Assembly: GCF_007004725.1 (NCBI RefSeq)
Contig: NZ_ML660168.1
Span: 248,001-312,000 of the forward strand
Length of the DNA: 64,000 nt
DNA from: Aliikangiella coralliicola
GTDB taxonomy: Bacteria > Pseudomonadota > Gammaproteobacteria > Enterobacterales > Kangiellaceae
Reading direction: 5' to 3'
Shown: positions 48,135-59,700 of the stretch, piece after piece
How the letters are laid out: every line of letters begins with the position of its first letter
Numbering within the stretch: position 1 is the stretch's first letter
The notes under the pieces: generated by a model
The model's database searches: none
The model's input: the letters and a program-made list of their open reading frames with translations, nothing else
What the model was told of the DNA's origin: nothing
Program-made: the position numbers and the translations under genes

Positions 48135-49004
48135 AACTTCAAACTCTGAAAAGTCAAACTGATCAATTCTGTTAACCTTACAAATATTAATGATCGAAGC
48201 GAGTACTTTATCAACTTTCGACTCTCTCGAATAAGCCAACCCAATCACTCGGTCAAACTGCATTCCCTTTACTTTCAACAGAGGAAGTTGCTGAGTATTA
48301 TAAAAACTGGGGTGATCAGGAACAATCGCGGCGCCAACTCCGGCTGCAACCAGTTCCACCGCATACTCAACAGTGCGGATCCGTGCTCGAATATTCATTT
48401 TGATATCATGGGGCTCCAGTGAACGCATTAAGGTTCGCGTGACTAAACTAGGACTCCTCAAGATAAAATTAAGCCCGTCAAGGTCCTCAAATGACAACTC
48501 TGATTGATAACTGAGAGAGTGACCCGGTGGTAAAGCCATGAGGAATTCATCTCTCCAAAAAGGCAAAAATAATTCGCCGGGCTTCACCATGTTCGAGGAG
48601 ATAATTCTTGCTTCGCATGATCGCTTTTCTGCATCAACCAATGTCAGCTCCAGCCCATCAACTGAGTCGATAATTTCTTTGATCAAATGACTCATTCTGG
48701 ACGCACCAAGCGCAGGTACTACGCCTAAACGAAAAGGCTGAATAGCAGCCTTTTTTTGAAATAGTTGTTTAATCGAGCGTGCCTGGCCGGTCAGCTGTTG
48801 CGAAAGCGGGTATAAGCGATGACCTGCATCCGTTGGTGTGACACCGCGGGTATGACGCACGAACAGAGCTTCACCAAGGTAATGTTCCAAGTTCTGAATA
48901 GCGGCTGAAATTGACGGTTGAGACACAAAACAGTGCTTGGCGGCAGCACTGATACTCTCTAATTCGTAGGTTGACTCGAAATAGCGTAACTCACGCAAAT
49001 CCAT
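48126..49004 (-). CDS. LysR-family transcriptional regulator
   Basis: The 292-residue protein has a LysR DNA-binding domain at 1-60 (MDLRELRYFESTYELESISA, AAKHCFVSQPSISAAIQNLE, LFVRHTRGVTPTDAG) and a ligand-binding domain with GVGAAIVPDHPSF near the end. It is divergent from the DUF1338 gene, with 94 bases between starts, the classic layout of a LysR regulator and its target. The interval contains ATATCAAATATACG, a possible T-N11-A type box. The effector is unknown; a dicarboxylate or 2-oxo acid is a reasonable guess only because of the neighbour. Confidence 0.88.
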   Translation of the reverse strand: MDLRELRYFESTYELESISAAAKHCFVSQPSISAAIQNLEHYLGEALFVRHTRGVTPTDAGHRLYPLSQQLTGQARSIKQLFQKKAAIQPFRLGVVPALGASRMSHLIKEIIDSVDGLELTLVDAEKRSCEARIISSNMVKPGELFLPFWRDEFLMALPPGHSLSYQSELSFEDLDGLNFILRSPSLVTRTLMRSLEPHDIKMNIRARIRTVEYAVELVAAGVGAAIVPDHPSFYNTQQLPLLKVKGMQFDRVIGLAYSRESKVDKVLASIINICKVNRIDQFDFSEFEVKK

Positions 49005-49098
49005 AAGGTTTTCCTATATCAAATATACGGAAACAATATTATTCCTTTAGCAAAAAAATAGCTATAGTGGCGGCCAATTTCTAGTACTTGTTTTTTTA

Positions 49099-49917
49099 AT
49101 GGACACATTGATGAATACGCCCACTCAATCAATCGAGCAAATCTTCGAAAATATGTGGAATGACTATCTGGCTTTAAACCCTGATGCATTGAAGATTTTC
49201 AACCTGTTTAATCAAAAAGATACCGTGGTAAATGACCATGTTGCCTTCAGAACCTTTGGGTTGCCTGGTTTACGCGTTGAAGATATTGCTTCACCTCTGA
49301 TCGAAGCCGGCTATAAAGAAGTAGAATCTTACAACTTCGAAAAGAAAAAGTTACGAGCCAAACATTACGCTCATCCTTCTATGCCGCTTGTTTTCATCAG
49401 CGAACTGAAAATAGAAGAATTCTCCGATGAAGCGCAAACCTTGATCAAACAGTTAGCTTCTCAAGTTGACTTAAACAGCGTAAAGGCTCAAAGCTTCCTT
49501 TATTCGGGCCGTCCATGGTCAGTATCTTCAGAGGTTTATGAGCGCTTGCTGGAAGAAAGTGAATACGCAGCCTGGGTCGCGGCCTTTGGCTATCGTCCGA
49601 ATCACTTTACAGTTTCGATTAACGACCTAACTCAATTTCAATCAATTCAACAAGTTAATCAGTTTGTGAAAGATAATGGGTTCGCTTTGAATGTTTCGGG
49701 TGGAGAAGTTAAGGGAACACCAGAATCGTTTCTTGAGCAGTCTTCCACCATGGCTAACTCTGTTGAAGTGAAGTTTAGCGATATTAGCAAAACAATCCCG
49801 AGTTGTTTTTACGAGTTCGCATTGCGCCACCCAATGGCAAATGGTGAACTCTTCAAGGGTTTCATTGCTTCTTCAGCTGACAAAATTTTCGAGAGCACCA
49901 ATAGCAAAGCCGCTTAG
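49099..49917 (+). CDS. DUF1338 protein, short 2-oxoadipate dioxygenase/decarboxylase-like enzyme
   Basis: DUF1338 includes HglS/YdcJ, which in Pseudomonas putida converts 2-oxoadipate to 2-hydroxyglutarate in D-lysine breakdown using iron. This 272-residue form has the metal ligands expected for the family: H47 in VVNDHVAFRTF, H169 in GYRPNHFTVSIND and E239 in CFYEFALRH. Other family text is FNLFNQKDTVVND and KFSDISKTIPSCFYEFA. The HglS and YdcJ proteins are about 450 residues, so this is a shorter version, and its substrate may differ. A second in-frame ATG at 49111 is possible. A terminator follows. Confidence 0.85.
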   Translation: MDTLMNTPTQSIEQIFENMWNDYLALNPDALKIFNLFNQKDTVVNDHVAFRTFGLPGLRVEDIASPLIEAGYKEVESYNFEKKKLRAKHYAHPSMPLVFISELKIEEFSDEAQTLIKQLASQVDLNSVKAQSFLYSGRPWSVSSEVYERLLEESEYAAWVAAFGYRPNHFTVSINDLTQFQSIQQVNQFVKDNGFALNVSGGEVKGTPESFLEQSSTMANSVEVKFSDISKTIPSCFYEFALRHPMANGELFKGFIASSADKIFESTNSKAA

Positions 49918-49943
49918 ATTTATACTTTGTTGGATGCTTTTAT

Positions 49944-49966
49944 GGGCGCTGCCTGCGCCCTCTTTT
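49944..49966 (+). terminator. Probable rho-independent terminator of the DUF1338 gene
   Basis: GGGCGC pairs with GCGCCC around TGCCT (49944-49960), followed by TCTTTTAG. It starts 27 bases after the stop. Confidence 0.6.
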
Positions 49967-50077
49967 AGATTTTAGCCTTTGTTTGCCGACTATTATCTCA
50001 TTTTTCATTACTCTTTTTGGCGACAGCGCCCGGCACGGGTATAATTACTCCTATTCTCTTTATATTCGCTTTTTAAA

Positions 50078-50932
50078 ATGTCAGACAAAATCCACCGTTT
50101 TATTTTTGATACTCATGGGATCCGTGGCGAACTGGTAAAACTTAATGATTCGTGCGAGCGAATGTTAAAGGATCACCCCTATCCAACGATTCTCGCGACG
50201 CTGCTACAACAGGCCGCGGCGGTTAATGTTTTATTAGCAACGACACTGAAGTTTGAAGGAAAAATTTCAATCCAGCTGCAGACAAACCGGCAATTGAAAA
50301 TGTTAGTCGTACAGACGACCCATAAATTAGGATTTCGTGGGCTGGTCCGTTTTGACCAACAAGCAGATTATTCAAACTCAACCTTCGCCGACTTAACTGA
50401 AGGCGGGCAGATGACAATCACAATCGAGCCTTTAAAAGGTAAGCGTTACCAGGGAATTGTCCCTTTGAACGGAAAAAACCTGGCAGAATGCGTTGAGAAC
50501 TATTTTAATCAATCGGAACAATTAGAAACTCGAATTTGGTTGTTCAATGATGAAGAGCAAGTATTTGGGCTAATGCTACAGGCTCTGCCTGATATGTTAA
50601 GTCAAGATTCCTTTGAGCATCTTGTTTATCTGGCATCTACACTGACAAAAGAAGAGTGCCTGTCGGTAGATAGCGATATTTTATTACATCGCCTATTTCA
50701 TCAGGAAAGTGTGCGCGGCCTTACCGTCGATCCGGTGAAATTTACTTGTGGTTGCAGTCAACAGAAAATGCTCAACTCTCTCAGCTTACTCCCTGAAGAA
50801 GAAATTAATGAAATATTGGAAACAAAAGGACAAATTTCAGTTAAATGTGAATTTTGTTTAAATCAGTTCCGCTTTTCTGAGCTCGATCTAAAATCACATA
50901 AAAGTTTGCAAGGAAATGCGACTAAACACTAG
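50078..50932 (+). CDS. hslO: Redox-regulated chaperone Hsp33
   Basis: Hsp33 is a zinc-bound holdase switched on by oxidants such as hypochlorous acid. The 284-residue protein has RFIFDTHGIRGELVKLN near the start, LATTLKFEGKISIQLQTN and GGQMTITIEPLKGKRYQGIV. The C-terminal redox switch has four cysteines C224, C226, C257 and C260 (TCGCSQQKM, KCEFC), the canonical CxC and CxxC pair. The gene is complete. The normal hslR partner is 4.4 kb upstream. Confidence 0.95.
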   Translation: MSDKIHRFIFDTHGIRGELVKLNDSCERMLKDHPYPTILATLLQQAAAVNVLLATTLKFEGKISIQLQTNRQLKMLVVQTTHKLGFRGLVRFDQQADYSNSTFADLTEGGQMTITIEPLKGKRYQGIVPLNGKNLAECVENYFNQSEQLETRIWLFNDEEQVFGLMLQALPDMLSQDSFEHLVYLASTLTKEECLSVDSDILLHRLFHQESVRGLTVDPVKFTCGCSQQKMLNSLSLLPEEEINEILETKGQISVKCEFCLNQFRFSELDLKSHKSLQGNATKH

Positions 50933-51055
50933 TCGTATTTCCACCTGCTACGTCACCCCGCTTATTCAGAGTTCCTAAAGCGTATTAGAAAATAAAGAAA
51001 AAACTCTGCTATTCTTAAATTATCTACCGTTCTTAATCCAAGGCAGGATAGCAGA

Positions 51056-51991
51056 ATGTCGACTTCTGACGAGATTAAAAGTACAGATTTTTCAGATGAT
51101 AAAATTTGGCAAAATCCGGCCAGAGAACCAATAAGTAGTATAAAAGCTCAATTAGAAACCAGGGCTAACACCAGAATTCCGATGGATGGTTTTTCTTTAG
51201 CTAGAGAAAATCTGTCTGAAATTAACCTGGTCAACAGAACCTCCAAAAATGGTTTTCAGTTGATTAACTCGGATCTCTACCGCGCCAACCTGGAAAACGC
51301 ACACTTGTTCATGCTCGATCTTTCTGGCAGCTCGCTAATGAAAGCTAACCTTGCCAACGCAAATTTGCATTACGCAAATCTCGAAGGATGCAACCTGTTA
51401 GGCGTGAATCTAAAAGGTGCCAGAATAGAGCACGTGAACTGGGGTAAGCAAATACCTCAAGAAACCCAGGCAAAAAGGGCAAAAAGCCGCGACAACCAAA
51501 TCGATCTTTATCAGCAAGCAGAAGAGATATATCGCAATCTCAGGCAAACCGCCGAGCATCAGGGACTATTTGAATTTGCCGGGCACTTTTTCCAGAAAGA
51601 AATGGTTATGCGACGTAGGCAACTCCCCAAGTATTCATTTAAAAGAATCATTTCTAGATTGGTCGATATCTTCTGTGGTTATGGTGAACGTCCACTAAAA
51701 GTTATCGCTTTCTCGCTGATTGTTATCGTACTCTTCGCGACTTTGTATTTTTTCTCAGGTCTTTCATTTAGTGGTGAATCATTGGCATTTGATCCGAGTA
51801 TGAGTTTTTGGGAGAACATTAAAATATACTTTACTGCACTTTACTTTAGCGTTGTGACCTTTACGACACTTGGCTACGGCGATCTTGCGCCAATCGGCGT
51901 TGCCCGAGCGCTTGCAGCACTTGAGGCATTTTTGGGTAGTTTTACACTGGCACTATTTGTCGTAGTTTTTGTGAAGAAAATGACTCGATAA
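51056..51991 (+). CDS. Pentapeptide-repeat two-helix potassium channel-like protein
   Basis: The 311-residue protein joins an N-terminal pentapeptide-repeat domain (about 45-130, for example LIDSDL-like units LYRANLENAHLF, LMKANLANANLHYANLEGC) to a basic linker and a two-helix pore (FSLIVIVLFATLYFFSGLSF, then FLGSFTLALFVVVFVKK). The selectivity filter is TTLGYGDL at 270-277, the potassium consensus. The N-terminal 45 residues are polar. This is a known but uncommon architecture, probably a cytosolic gating domain. No neighbour explains the ligand. It is convergent with tuf across a terminator. Confidence 0.82.
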   Translation: MSTSDEIKSTDFSDDKIWQNPAREPISSIKAQLETRANTRIPMDGFSLARENLSEINLVNRTSKNGFQLINSDLYRANLENAHLFMLDLSGSSLMKANLANANLHYANLEGCNLLGVNLKGARIEHVNWGKQIPQETQAKRAKSRDNQIDLYQQAEEIYRNLRQTAEHQGLFEFAGHFFQKEMVMRRRQLPKYSFKRIISRLVDIFCGYGERPLKVIAFSLIVIVLFATLYFFSGLSFSGESLAFDPSMSFWENIKIYFTALYFSVVTFTTLGYGDLAPIGVARALAALEAFLGSFTLALFVVVFVKKMTR

Positions 51992-52031
51992 TCAATATTA
52001 TTTTAAAGCAATAGAAAAATATCGCATGCAC

Positions 52032-52058
52032 AAAAAAGGCGCCCTAAAGCGCCTTTTT
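52032..52058. terminator. Bidirectional terminator between the channel gene and tuf
   Basis: AAAAAGGCGC (52033-52042) pairs exactly with GCGCCTTTTT (52049-52058) around CCTAAA. Thymine runs follow the stem on both strands, so it can end the tuf transcript and the channel transcript. Confidence 0.85.
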
Positions 52059-52077
52059 CGGACAAGATTTTGCTTAA

Positions 52078-53268
52078 TTAAGCAATGATCTTAGCAACCA
52101 CACCGGCACCAACAGTTCGGCCACCTTCACGGATAGCAAAACGTAAACCGTCGTCCATCGCAATCGGTGCAATCAACTCGATGACCATCTTGATGTTGTC
52201 ACCTGGCATGACCATTTCAACACCTTCCGGTAACTCACAAGCACCTGTCACATCCGTAGTACGGAAGTAGAACTGTGGACGGTAGCCTTTGAAGAATGGC
52301 GTATGACGACCACCTTCATCTTTGCTTAAGATATAAACTTCTGCTTCGAACTTAGTGTGCGGCGTAATTGAACCTGGCTTCGCTAATACCTGACCACGCT
52401 CTACTTCATCACGCTTCGTTCCACGTAACAGAATTCCTACATTGTCGCCCGCTCGACCTTCGTCAAGTAGCTTACGGAACATTTCAACGCCTGTTACAGT
52501 TGTTTTGGTAGTCTCTTTGATACCAACAATTTCAATTTCTTCACCAACTGTCACAATTCCACGCTCGATACGACCGGTTACTACCGTTCCACGACCTGAG
52601 ATTGAGAAAACATCTTCAATCGGCATGATGAAATCTTTATCGATGTCACGCTCTGGCTCTGGAATGTATGAATCTAGTGCTGCAGCTAACTCAAGGATAG
52701 CACCTTTACCTAAATCACCTTCATCGCCTTCCAACGCTTTCAACGCTGAACCTTTGATGATTGGCGTGTCGTCACCTGGGAATTCGTAAGCGTCTAACAA
52801 CTCACGCACTTCCATTTCAACTAGCTCTAACAACTCTTCGTCATCAACCATGTCGCATTTGTTTAAGAAAACAACAATCTTTGGTACACCAACCTGACGA
52901 GAAAGAAGGATATGCTCACGCGTTTGTGGCATCGGGCCATCTGCTGCTGAACAAACCAGAATCGCACCGTCCATTTGAGCTGCACCGGTAATCATGTTTT
53001 TAACATAGTCAGCATGGCCTGGGCAGTCTACGTGTGCGTAGTGACGACCTTCTGTTTCATACTCTACGTGTGAGGTCGCTATCGTGATACCACGCTCTTT
53101 CTCTTCTGGTGCATTATCGATTTCGTCGAATGCTTTTTGCTCTCCACCGAATGCCGCTGACAACACCGTACACATCGCCGCTGTCAATGTTGTTTTTCCA
53201 TGGTCAACGTGGCCAATTGTTCCTACGTTCACATGGGGTTTGGTTCGTTCAAATTTTTCTTTTGACAT
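52078..53268 (-). CDS. tuf: Elongation factor Tu
   Basis: EF-Tu delivers aminoacyl-tRNA to the ribosome. The 396-residue protein has the P-loop GHVDHGKTT at 19-27, [12 protein letters not shown] and [12 protein letters not shown], then the family-typical [19 protein letters not shown] and [12 protein letters not shown] end. Length is the usual 394-397. It is the last gene of the str-type operon after fusA, 62 bases apart. Only this one tuf copy lies in the window. Confidence 0.97.
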   Translation of the reverse strand: MSKEKFERTKPHVNVGTIGHVDHGKTTLTAAMCTVLSAAFGGEQKAFDEIDNAPEEKERGITIATSHVEYETEGRHYAHVDCPGHADYVKNMITGAAQMDGAILVCSAADGPMPQTREHILLSRQVGVPKIVVFLNKCDMVDDEELLELVEMEVRELLDAYEFPGDDTPIIKGSALKALEGDEGDLGKGAILELAAALDSYIPEPERDIDKDFIMPIEDVFSISGRGTVVTGRIERGIVTVGEEIEIVGIKETTKTTVTGVEMFRKLLDEGRAGDNVGILLRGTKRDEVERGQVLAKPGSITPHTKFEAEVYILSKDEGGRHTPFFKGYRPQFYFRTTDVTGACELPEGVEMVMPGDNIKMVIELIAPIAMDDGLRFAIREGGRTVGAGVVAKIIA

Positions 53269-53330
53269 TACCTTTTCCTCGTTGAATTAATGTTAATACT
53301 AAAATGATAAAATAAAACAAATATTAATAA

Positions 53331-55418
53331 TTAAAATCGCATCGCTTCTGAAACGCTCGCAGGCGCTTCTGCATACTTTGCAAATTCCATTGAATAACTA
53401 GCACGGCCCTGAGTTGCGCTACGCAAATCGGTGGCATAGCCAAACATTTCTCCAAGTGGTACTTCTGCTCGAATTACTTTTCCTGATGGATTGTCATCCA
53501 TTCCCTGTACCAAGCCACGGCGACGATTAAGGTCTCCCATGACATCACCCATATAATCTTCCGGGGTCACTACTTCTACAGCCATAATTGGCTCAAGTAG
53601 AATAGGATCTGCTTCCAGCGCACCTTGTCTGAACCCCATCGAGCCAGCAATTTTGAATGCCATTTCGTTGGAGTCTACGTCGTGAAACGAACCGTCGAAC
53701 AAAGTGACTTTAACGTCAACCATTGGATAACCGGAAAAAACTCCTTGTTGCATCTGCTCTTGCGCACCTTTGTCAACGGCTGGAATGTATTCTCTAGGAA
53801 CAACCCCCCCAACGATCTCATTAACAAATTCATATCCTTCGCCCGATGCTTTAGGCTCAATTTTTAGCCAAACATGTCCATATTGTCCACGCCCGCCGGA
53901 TTGTCGAACAAACTTACCTTCAGCCTCAACAGATTTTCGGATAGTCTCACGATAGGCGACCTGAGGCTTACCGATGTTTGCATCGACTTTAAACTCACGC
54001 TTCATACGGTCAACAATTATGTCGAGATGAAGTTCACCCATACCAGAAATAATGGTTTGTCCTGACTCTTCATCAGTTTCCACACGAAAAGACGGGTCTT
54101 CTTGCGCTAACTTACCGAGCGCAATCCCCATTTTTTCCTGGTCTGGTTTTGTTCTTGGCTCAACAGCAACCGAAATAACCGGCTCGGGAAATTCCATCCG
54201 CTCAAGCACAATCTTTTTGTTTGGGTCACAAAAGGTATCACCAGTTGTAACTTCTTTAACACCGATTGCGGCAGCAATATCACCAGCATAGACTTCTTTA
54301 ACTTCTTCTCGAGAATTGGAGTGCATTTGCACAATTCTACCAACTCGTTCTTTCTTACCTTTAACGGAGTTGTATATCTGATCGCCTGTTCTTAAAACGC
54401 CAGAATACACGCGGAAGAATGTTAGAGTGCCAACAAAGGGATCAGTCGCAATTTTGAACGCTAATGCGGCAAAGGGACCATCATCCTCAGGTGGGCGAGA
54501 AGCTTCAGTTTCACCATCCTCCAATACACCGGTAATAGGTGGAATATCAATTGGTGCCGGCATGAAATCAATTACCGCGTCCAATACCGCCTGCACGCCC
54601 TTATTTTTAAAAGCACTTCCGCAGGTAGCAACGACGATCTCATTAGATAAAGTTCGTAAACGCAGTCCGGCTTTAATTTCTTGCTCGGATAAATCTCCTT
54701 CTTCGAGGTATTTATCCATCAATTCGTCATTGGCTTCAGCTGCTGCTTCAACCAACTTTTCCCGCCACTCTTCACAGTCGGAAAGCATATTTGCTGGAAT
54801 TTCAGCATATTCAAAGGTCATGCCTCTATCTGCTTCATTCCAATAAATCGCTTTCATTTTAATCAGGTCGACAACGCCGGTGAATTCTTCTTCAGAACCA
54901 ATAGGTAATTGAATAGGAACCGGGGTCGAACCAAGGCGATTTTCAATTTGCTCAACAACCCTTAAAAAATCGGCGCCTGCTCGGTCCATTTTGTTAACAA
55001 ACACCATGCGTGGAACTTGGTATTTGTTAGCCTGGCGCCAAACAGTTTCTGACTGTGGCTCAACACCGGAAGAAGCACAGAAAACAACTACCGCACCATC
55101 TAGTACACGCAGGGAACGCTCTACTTCAATCGTGAAGTCAACGTGTCCAGGCGTATCAATTATGTTGATGCGGTGATTTTCATATTGACGTTGCATTCCA
55201 CGCCAAAAGGTTGTGGTTGCCGCTGAAGTGATGGTAATGCCACGCTCTTGTTCTTGCTCCATCCAGTCCATAGTGGCTGCGCCATCATGAACCTCACCAA
55301 TCTTATGCGACAAACCAGTATAGAATAATACGCGCTCAGTGGTTGTGGTTTTACCAGCATCCACATGCGCGACTATACCGATGTTGCGATAGAGATTAAT
55401 AGGAGTAGTTCGTGCCAT
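53331..55418 (-). CDS. fusA: Elongation factor G
   Basis: The 695-residue translocation GTPase has P-loop [12 protein letters not shown] at 17-28, [42 protein letters not shown] and the domain IV/V blocks [12 protein letters not shown] and [14 protein letters not shown]. It lies between rpsG (upstream) and tuf (downstream) as in most proteobacteria. It is the canonical EF-G, while the one at 45988 is a separate paralogue. Confidence 0.97.
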   Translation of the reverse strand: MARTTPINLYRNIGIVAHVDAGKTTTTERVLFYTGLSHKIGEVHDGAATMDWMEQEQERGITITSAATTTFWRGMQRQYENHRINIIDTPGHVDFTIEVERSLRVLDGAVVVFCASSGVEPQSETVWRQANKYQVPRMVFVNKMDRAGADFLRVVEQIENRLGSTPVPIQLPIGSEEEFTGVVDLIKMKAIYWNEADRGMTFEYAEIPANMLSDCEEWREKLVEAAAEANDELMDKYLEEGDLSEQEIKAGLRLRTLSNEIVVATCGSAFKNKGVQAVLDAVIDFMPAPIDIPPITGVLEDGETEASRPPEDDGPFAALAFKIATDPFVGTLTFFRVYSGVLRTGDQIYNSVKGKKERVGRIVQMHSNSREEVKEVYAGDIAAAIGVKEVTTGDTFCDPNKKIVLERMEFPEPVISVAVEPRTKPDQEKMGIALGKLAQEDPSFRVETDEESGQTIISGMGELHLDIIVDRMKREFKVDANIGKPQVAYRETIRKSVEAEGKFVRQSGGRGQYGHVWLKIEPKASGEGYEFVNEIVGGVVPREYIPAVDKGAQEQMQQGVFSGYPMVDVKVTLFDGSFHDVDSNEMAFKIAGSMGFRQGALEADPILLEPIMAVEVVTPEDYMGDVMGDLNRRRGLVQGMDDNPSGKVIRAEVPLGEMFGYATDLRSATQGRASYSMEFAKYAEAPASVSEAMRF

Positions 55419-55482
55419 TAATATTCCCTCGGGAGACTCTTATTTCTTCTAATCAAATAGTTAAGTCGAATATGAGACAATC

Positions 55483-56094
<612 letters not shown>

Positions 56095-56171
56095 CTAGCT
56101 GAATGTCAGTATTTTTGAATCGAACAACTTATTGAATAAATTATCGATTCCGATTAATAAGCGATAAACGC

Positions 56172-56543
56172 TTACTTTGGTCGCTTAGCACCGTACTTGG
56201 AGCGGCCTTGTTTACGATCTTTCACACCTGCCAAGTCAAGATTTCCACGAACACAGTGATAACGAACACCAGGTAAGTCTTTAACACGACCACCACGGAT
56301 CATAACAACGCTATGCTCTTGAAGATTGTGACCTTCACCACCGATGTATGAAGTCACTTCGTAGCCGTTTGTTAAACGAACACGAGCAACTTTACGTAGT
56401 GCTGAATTTGGCTTTTTAGGGGTGGTAGTGTAAACACGAGTACAAACACCACGCTTTTGAGGATTAGCTTCAAGCGCAGGTACGTTACTCTTTTGAACCA
56501 CTTTTTTACGCGGCTTGCGAACCAACTGATTAATAGTTGACAT
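56172..56543 (-). CDS. rpsL: 30S ribosomal protein S12
   Basis: The 123-residue protein shapes the decoding centre. It opens with [19 protein letters not shown], has [20 protein letters not shown], and [20 protein letters not shown]. The lysines in TPKKPNS and GRVKDLPG, sites of streptomycin-resistance changes in E. coli, are wild type, so streptomycin-sensitive S12 is expected. It is the first gene after the strong promoter at 56641-56669, 176 bases downstream of rpoC. Confidence 0.97.
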   Translation of the reverse strand: MSTINQLVRKPRKKVVQKSNVPALEANPQKRGVCTRVYTTTPKKPNSALRKVARVRLTNGYEVTSYIGGEGHNLQEHSVVMIRGGRVKDLPGVRYHCVRGNLDLAGVKDRKQGRSKYGAKRPK

Positions 56544-56640
56544 TGTTTACAATAACTCCAGCTTTTACATTAAACTTTTACGTTAATTATTACACCCTAG
56601 TTTACGGGCAAAATGCTCAACCCGTATTTCAGGGAGCGGC

Positions 56641-56669
56641 ATTGTAATTGCCAGTATCTAAGATGTCAA
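56641..56669 (-). promoter_or_regulatory. Sigma-70 promoter of rpsL-rpsG-fusA-tuf
   Basis: On the minus strand TTGACA (56664-56669) and TACAAT (56641-56646) are separated by exactly 17 bases. The bases after the -10 are GC-rich (GCCGCTCCC), a discriminator typical of promoters repressed in the stringent response. It drives the four translation genes downstream of rpoC in addition to read-through from rpoBC. Confidence 0.75.
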
Positions 56670-56719
56670 GATGACCACCAATCCTTTTGCATAAAAAATG
56701 ATCAGTGGTCACTACTTAT

Positions 56720-59700
56720 TTACGCTTCTTCTCCACCTAAATCGGTTGAGCTTAAAGCATCACTTAACGCCTTTTCTGCTTCTTCAGCAGATACCGACTC
56801 ATCGACTTCAAAGTCAAACTCACCGGCCAATCGCTTGCGACGCTCTTCGTGGTAACTCAAGCCGGTACCGGCAGGAATCAAGCGACCGACAATCACGTTC
56901 TCTTTAAGGCCGGATAATCGATCTTTCTTACCACTTACAGCAGCTTCAGTCAGTACTCGAGTAGTCTCCTGGAACGATGCGGCAGAAACAAACGATTCTG
57001 TTGCAAGAGATGCTTTGGTGATACCCATCAGCACTCGCTCAAATTGAACTAACTCTTTACCTTCTGATTCCAGCTTATCATTCACCTCAAGTACGCGCAC
57101 ATATTCCATCTGCTCGCCTTTGAGTAATAAACTGTCGCCTGGATTCGTAATAATGACTTTGCGCAACATTTGACGAACAATACTCTCAATGTGCTTGTCA
57201 TTAATTTTTACACCCTGCAAACGGTATACATCTTGTACTTCGTTTGCGATGTAGTTTGCTAATGGGCTAACCCCTTTAAGACGTAAAATATCATGTGGGT
57301 TATCTGCGCCGTCAGACACAACCTCACCCTTTTCTACTTTTTCACCTTCAAACACGTTGAAGTGACGCCATTTGTGGATTAACTCTTCGTATGCATCGCC
57401 TTCAGGTGGTGTAATCACCAGACGTCGCTTACCTTTGGTTTCTTTACCAAAGCTAACTGTTCCAGATATTTCTGCCAGTATTGCAGGCTCTTTCGGTTTA
57501 CGCGCTTCGAACAAGTCTGCCACTCGTGGAAGACCACCGGTAATATCTCCAGTTTTCGAACCTTCTTGAGGAATACGAGCAATCGCCGTACCTACACCAA
57601 CTTGCGAACCATCTTCAATATTAACAATCGCATTTACTGGTAGGATATACTGCGCAGGCATTGTTGTACCTGGGATCAGCAGCTCTTTACCTTTACTATC
57701 ATAAAGCTTAATCATCGGGCGTAAGTCGTTAGACTTAGTACCTGTACGCTTTGATTCAGTAATAACCAAAGAACTCAACCCTGTTAACTCGTCCGTTTGG
57801 CGAGTCATGTTAACACCTTCAATCAAGTCAACCATTTTGATTGTACCGGCAATCTCGGTAATGATTGGATGCGTATGAGGGTCCCAGTTGGCAACAATAT
57901 CGCCACCATTAACTTTGTCACCATCATTGAGTTCTAGTACAGAACCATATGGCACTTTATATCTTTCACGCTCTCGACCAAACTCATCTAAAAGCGTTAA
58001 CTCGGTTGAACGCGAAACAATAACCAATTTACTGTCGTCTCTGGTTACATATTTCGCATTGTGTAGCTTCAAAGTACCGTCGTTCTTGATCTGAACATTA
58101 TTTTCCGCACTCGCACGAGATGCAGCACCACCGATATGGAAAGTACGCATAGTCAGCTGGGTACCTGGCTCACCAATCGATTGGGCAGCGATAACACCAA
58201 CAGACTCACCGATGTTAACACGATGTCCACGGGCCAAATCACGACCGTAACACTGAGCACAAACACCATGGCGAGTTTCACAGGTAATTACAGAGCGAAC
58301 TACAACTTGGTCAACACTATTTTGTTCAAGGATTTCAACCCAACCTTCGTCTAATAAAGTTCCTGCTTCACAAAGAACATCGTCAGTACCAGGCTTATAT
58401 ATATGATCAGCATTTACACGACCAAGTACTCGTTCGCGCAATGGCTCAACAACATCACCACCTTCAATCAATGGTGTCATGGTTAATCCTTTTTCAGTTC
58501 CACAATCTAGTTCAGTGATAACCAAATCTTGTGCAACATCAACCAATCGACGTGTCAGGTAACCTGAGTTTGCTGTTTTAAGTGCGGTATCAGCCAAACC
58601 TTTACGAGCACCGTGAGTAGAAATAAAGTATTCAAGTACTGTTAGACCTTCACGGAAGTTCGCTTTAATCGGACTCTCAATAATTGAGCCATCCGGCTTT
58701 GCCATCAAACCACGCATACCAGCAAGCTGTCTAATCTGAGCCGCGCTACCACGAGCACCAGAGTCGGCCATCATATAAATTGAGTTGAACGACTCTTGTT
58801 GAACAGTTTCGCCTTCAGCGTTAACAACATCCTCAAAGCTGAGGTTGTCCATCATTGCCTTGGCAACTTGTTCATTGGTGTGAGACCAGATATCAACAAC
58901 TTTGTTGTATCTTTCGCCCTGGGTTACCAGACCTGAAGCAAACTGAGCTTCAATTTCCCGAACTTCTTGTTCAGAGCTATCAATAATCGTTTTCTTTTGC
59001 TCTGGGATGACCATGTCATCAATTCCAACGGACGCACCGGAAAGTGTTGCATAGTTAAATCCGGTATACATCAAGTGGTCAGCAAAGATAACTGTTTCTT
59101 TAAGACCTAGACGACGATATGCCTGGTTAACCAAGTTAGAAATCGCTTTCTTCGTCATCTTTTGATTAACTAACTTAAACGGTAGACCTTTCGGAACAAT
59201 CTCTGAAAGTAGGGCACGACCAACCGTGGTTTCTACTAAAGAAGTGGTTTCTTTTCTTTCACCATTTTCATCAACAGTCGTCTCTGACAGTCGAACTTTC
59301 ACTTTAGCATGTAACGCAGTCTCGCCGTTTCGATAAGCACGCAATGCTTCGGCTGTATCAGCAAACACCATACCTTCGCCTCGATCATTTATTTTTTCGC
59401 GAGTAAGGTAGTAAAGCCCGAGTACAACGTCTTGAGTTGGAACAATAATCGGCTCACCGTTTGCAGGTGACAATACATTGTTAGTCGCCATCATTAACGA
59501 GCGAGACTCTAACTGAGCTTCAATCGTTAGTGGGACGTGGACCGCCATTTGGTCACCATCGAAGTCAGCGTTATAAGCAACACACACTAATGGGTGTAAC
59601 TGAATCGCTTTACCTTCGATTAATACAGGTTCAAACGCTTGAATACCAAGTCTGTGAAGTGTTGGCGCTCGGTTTAGAAGCACAGGGTGTTCACGAATGA

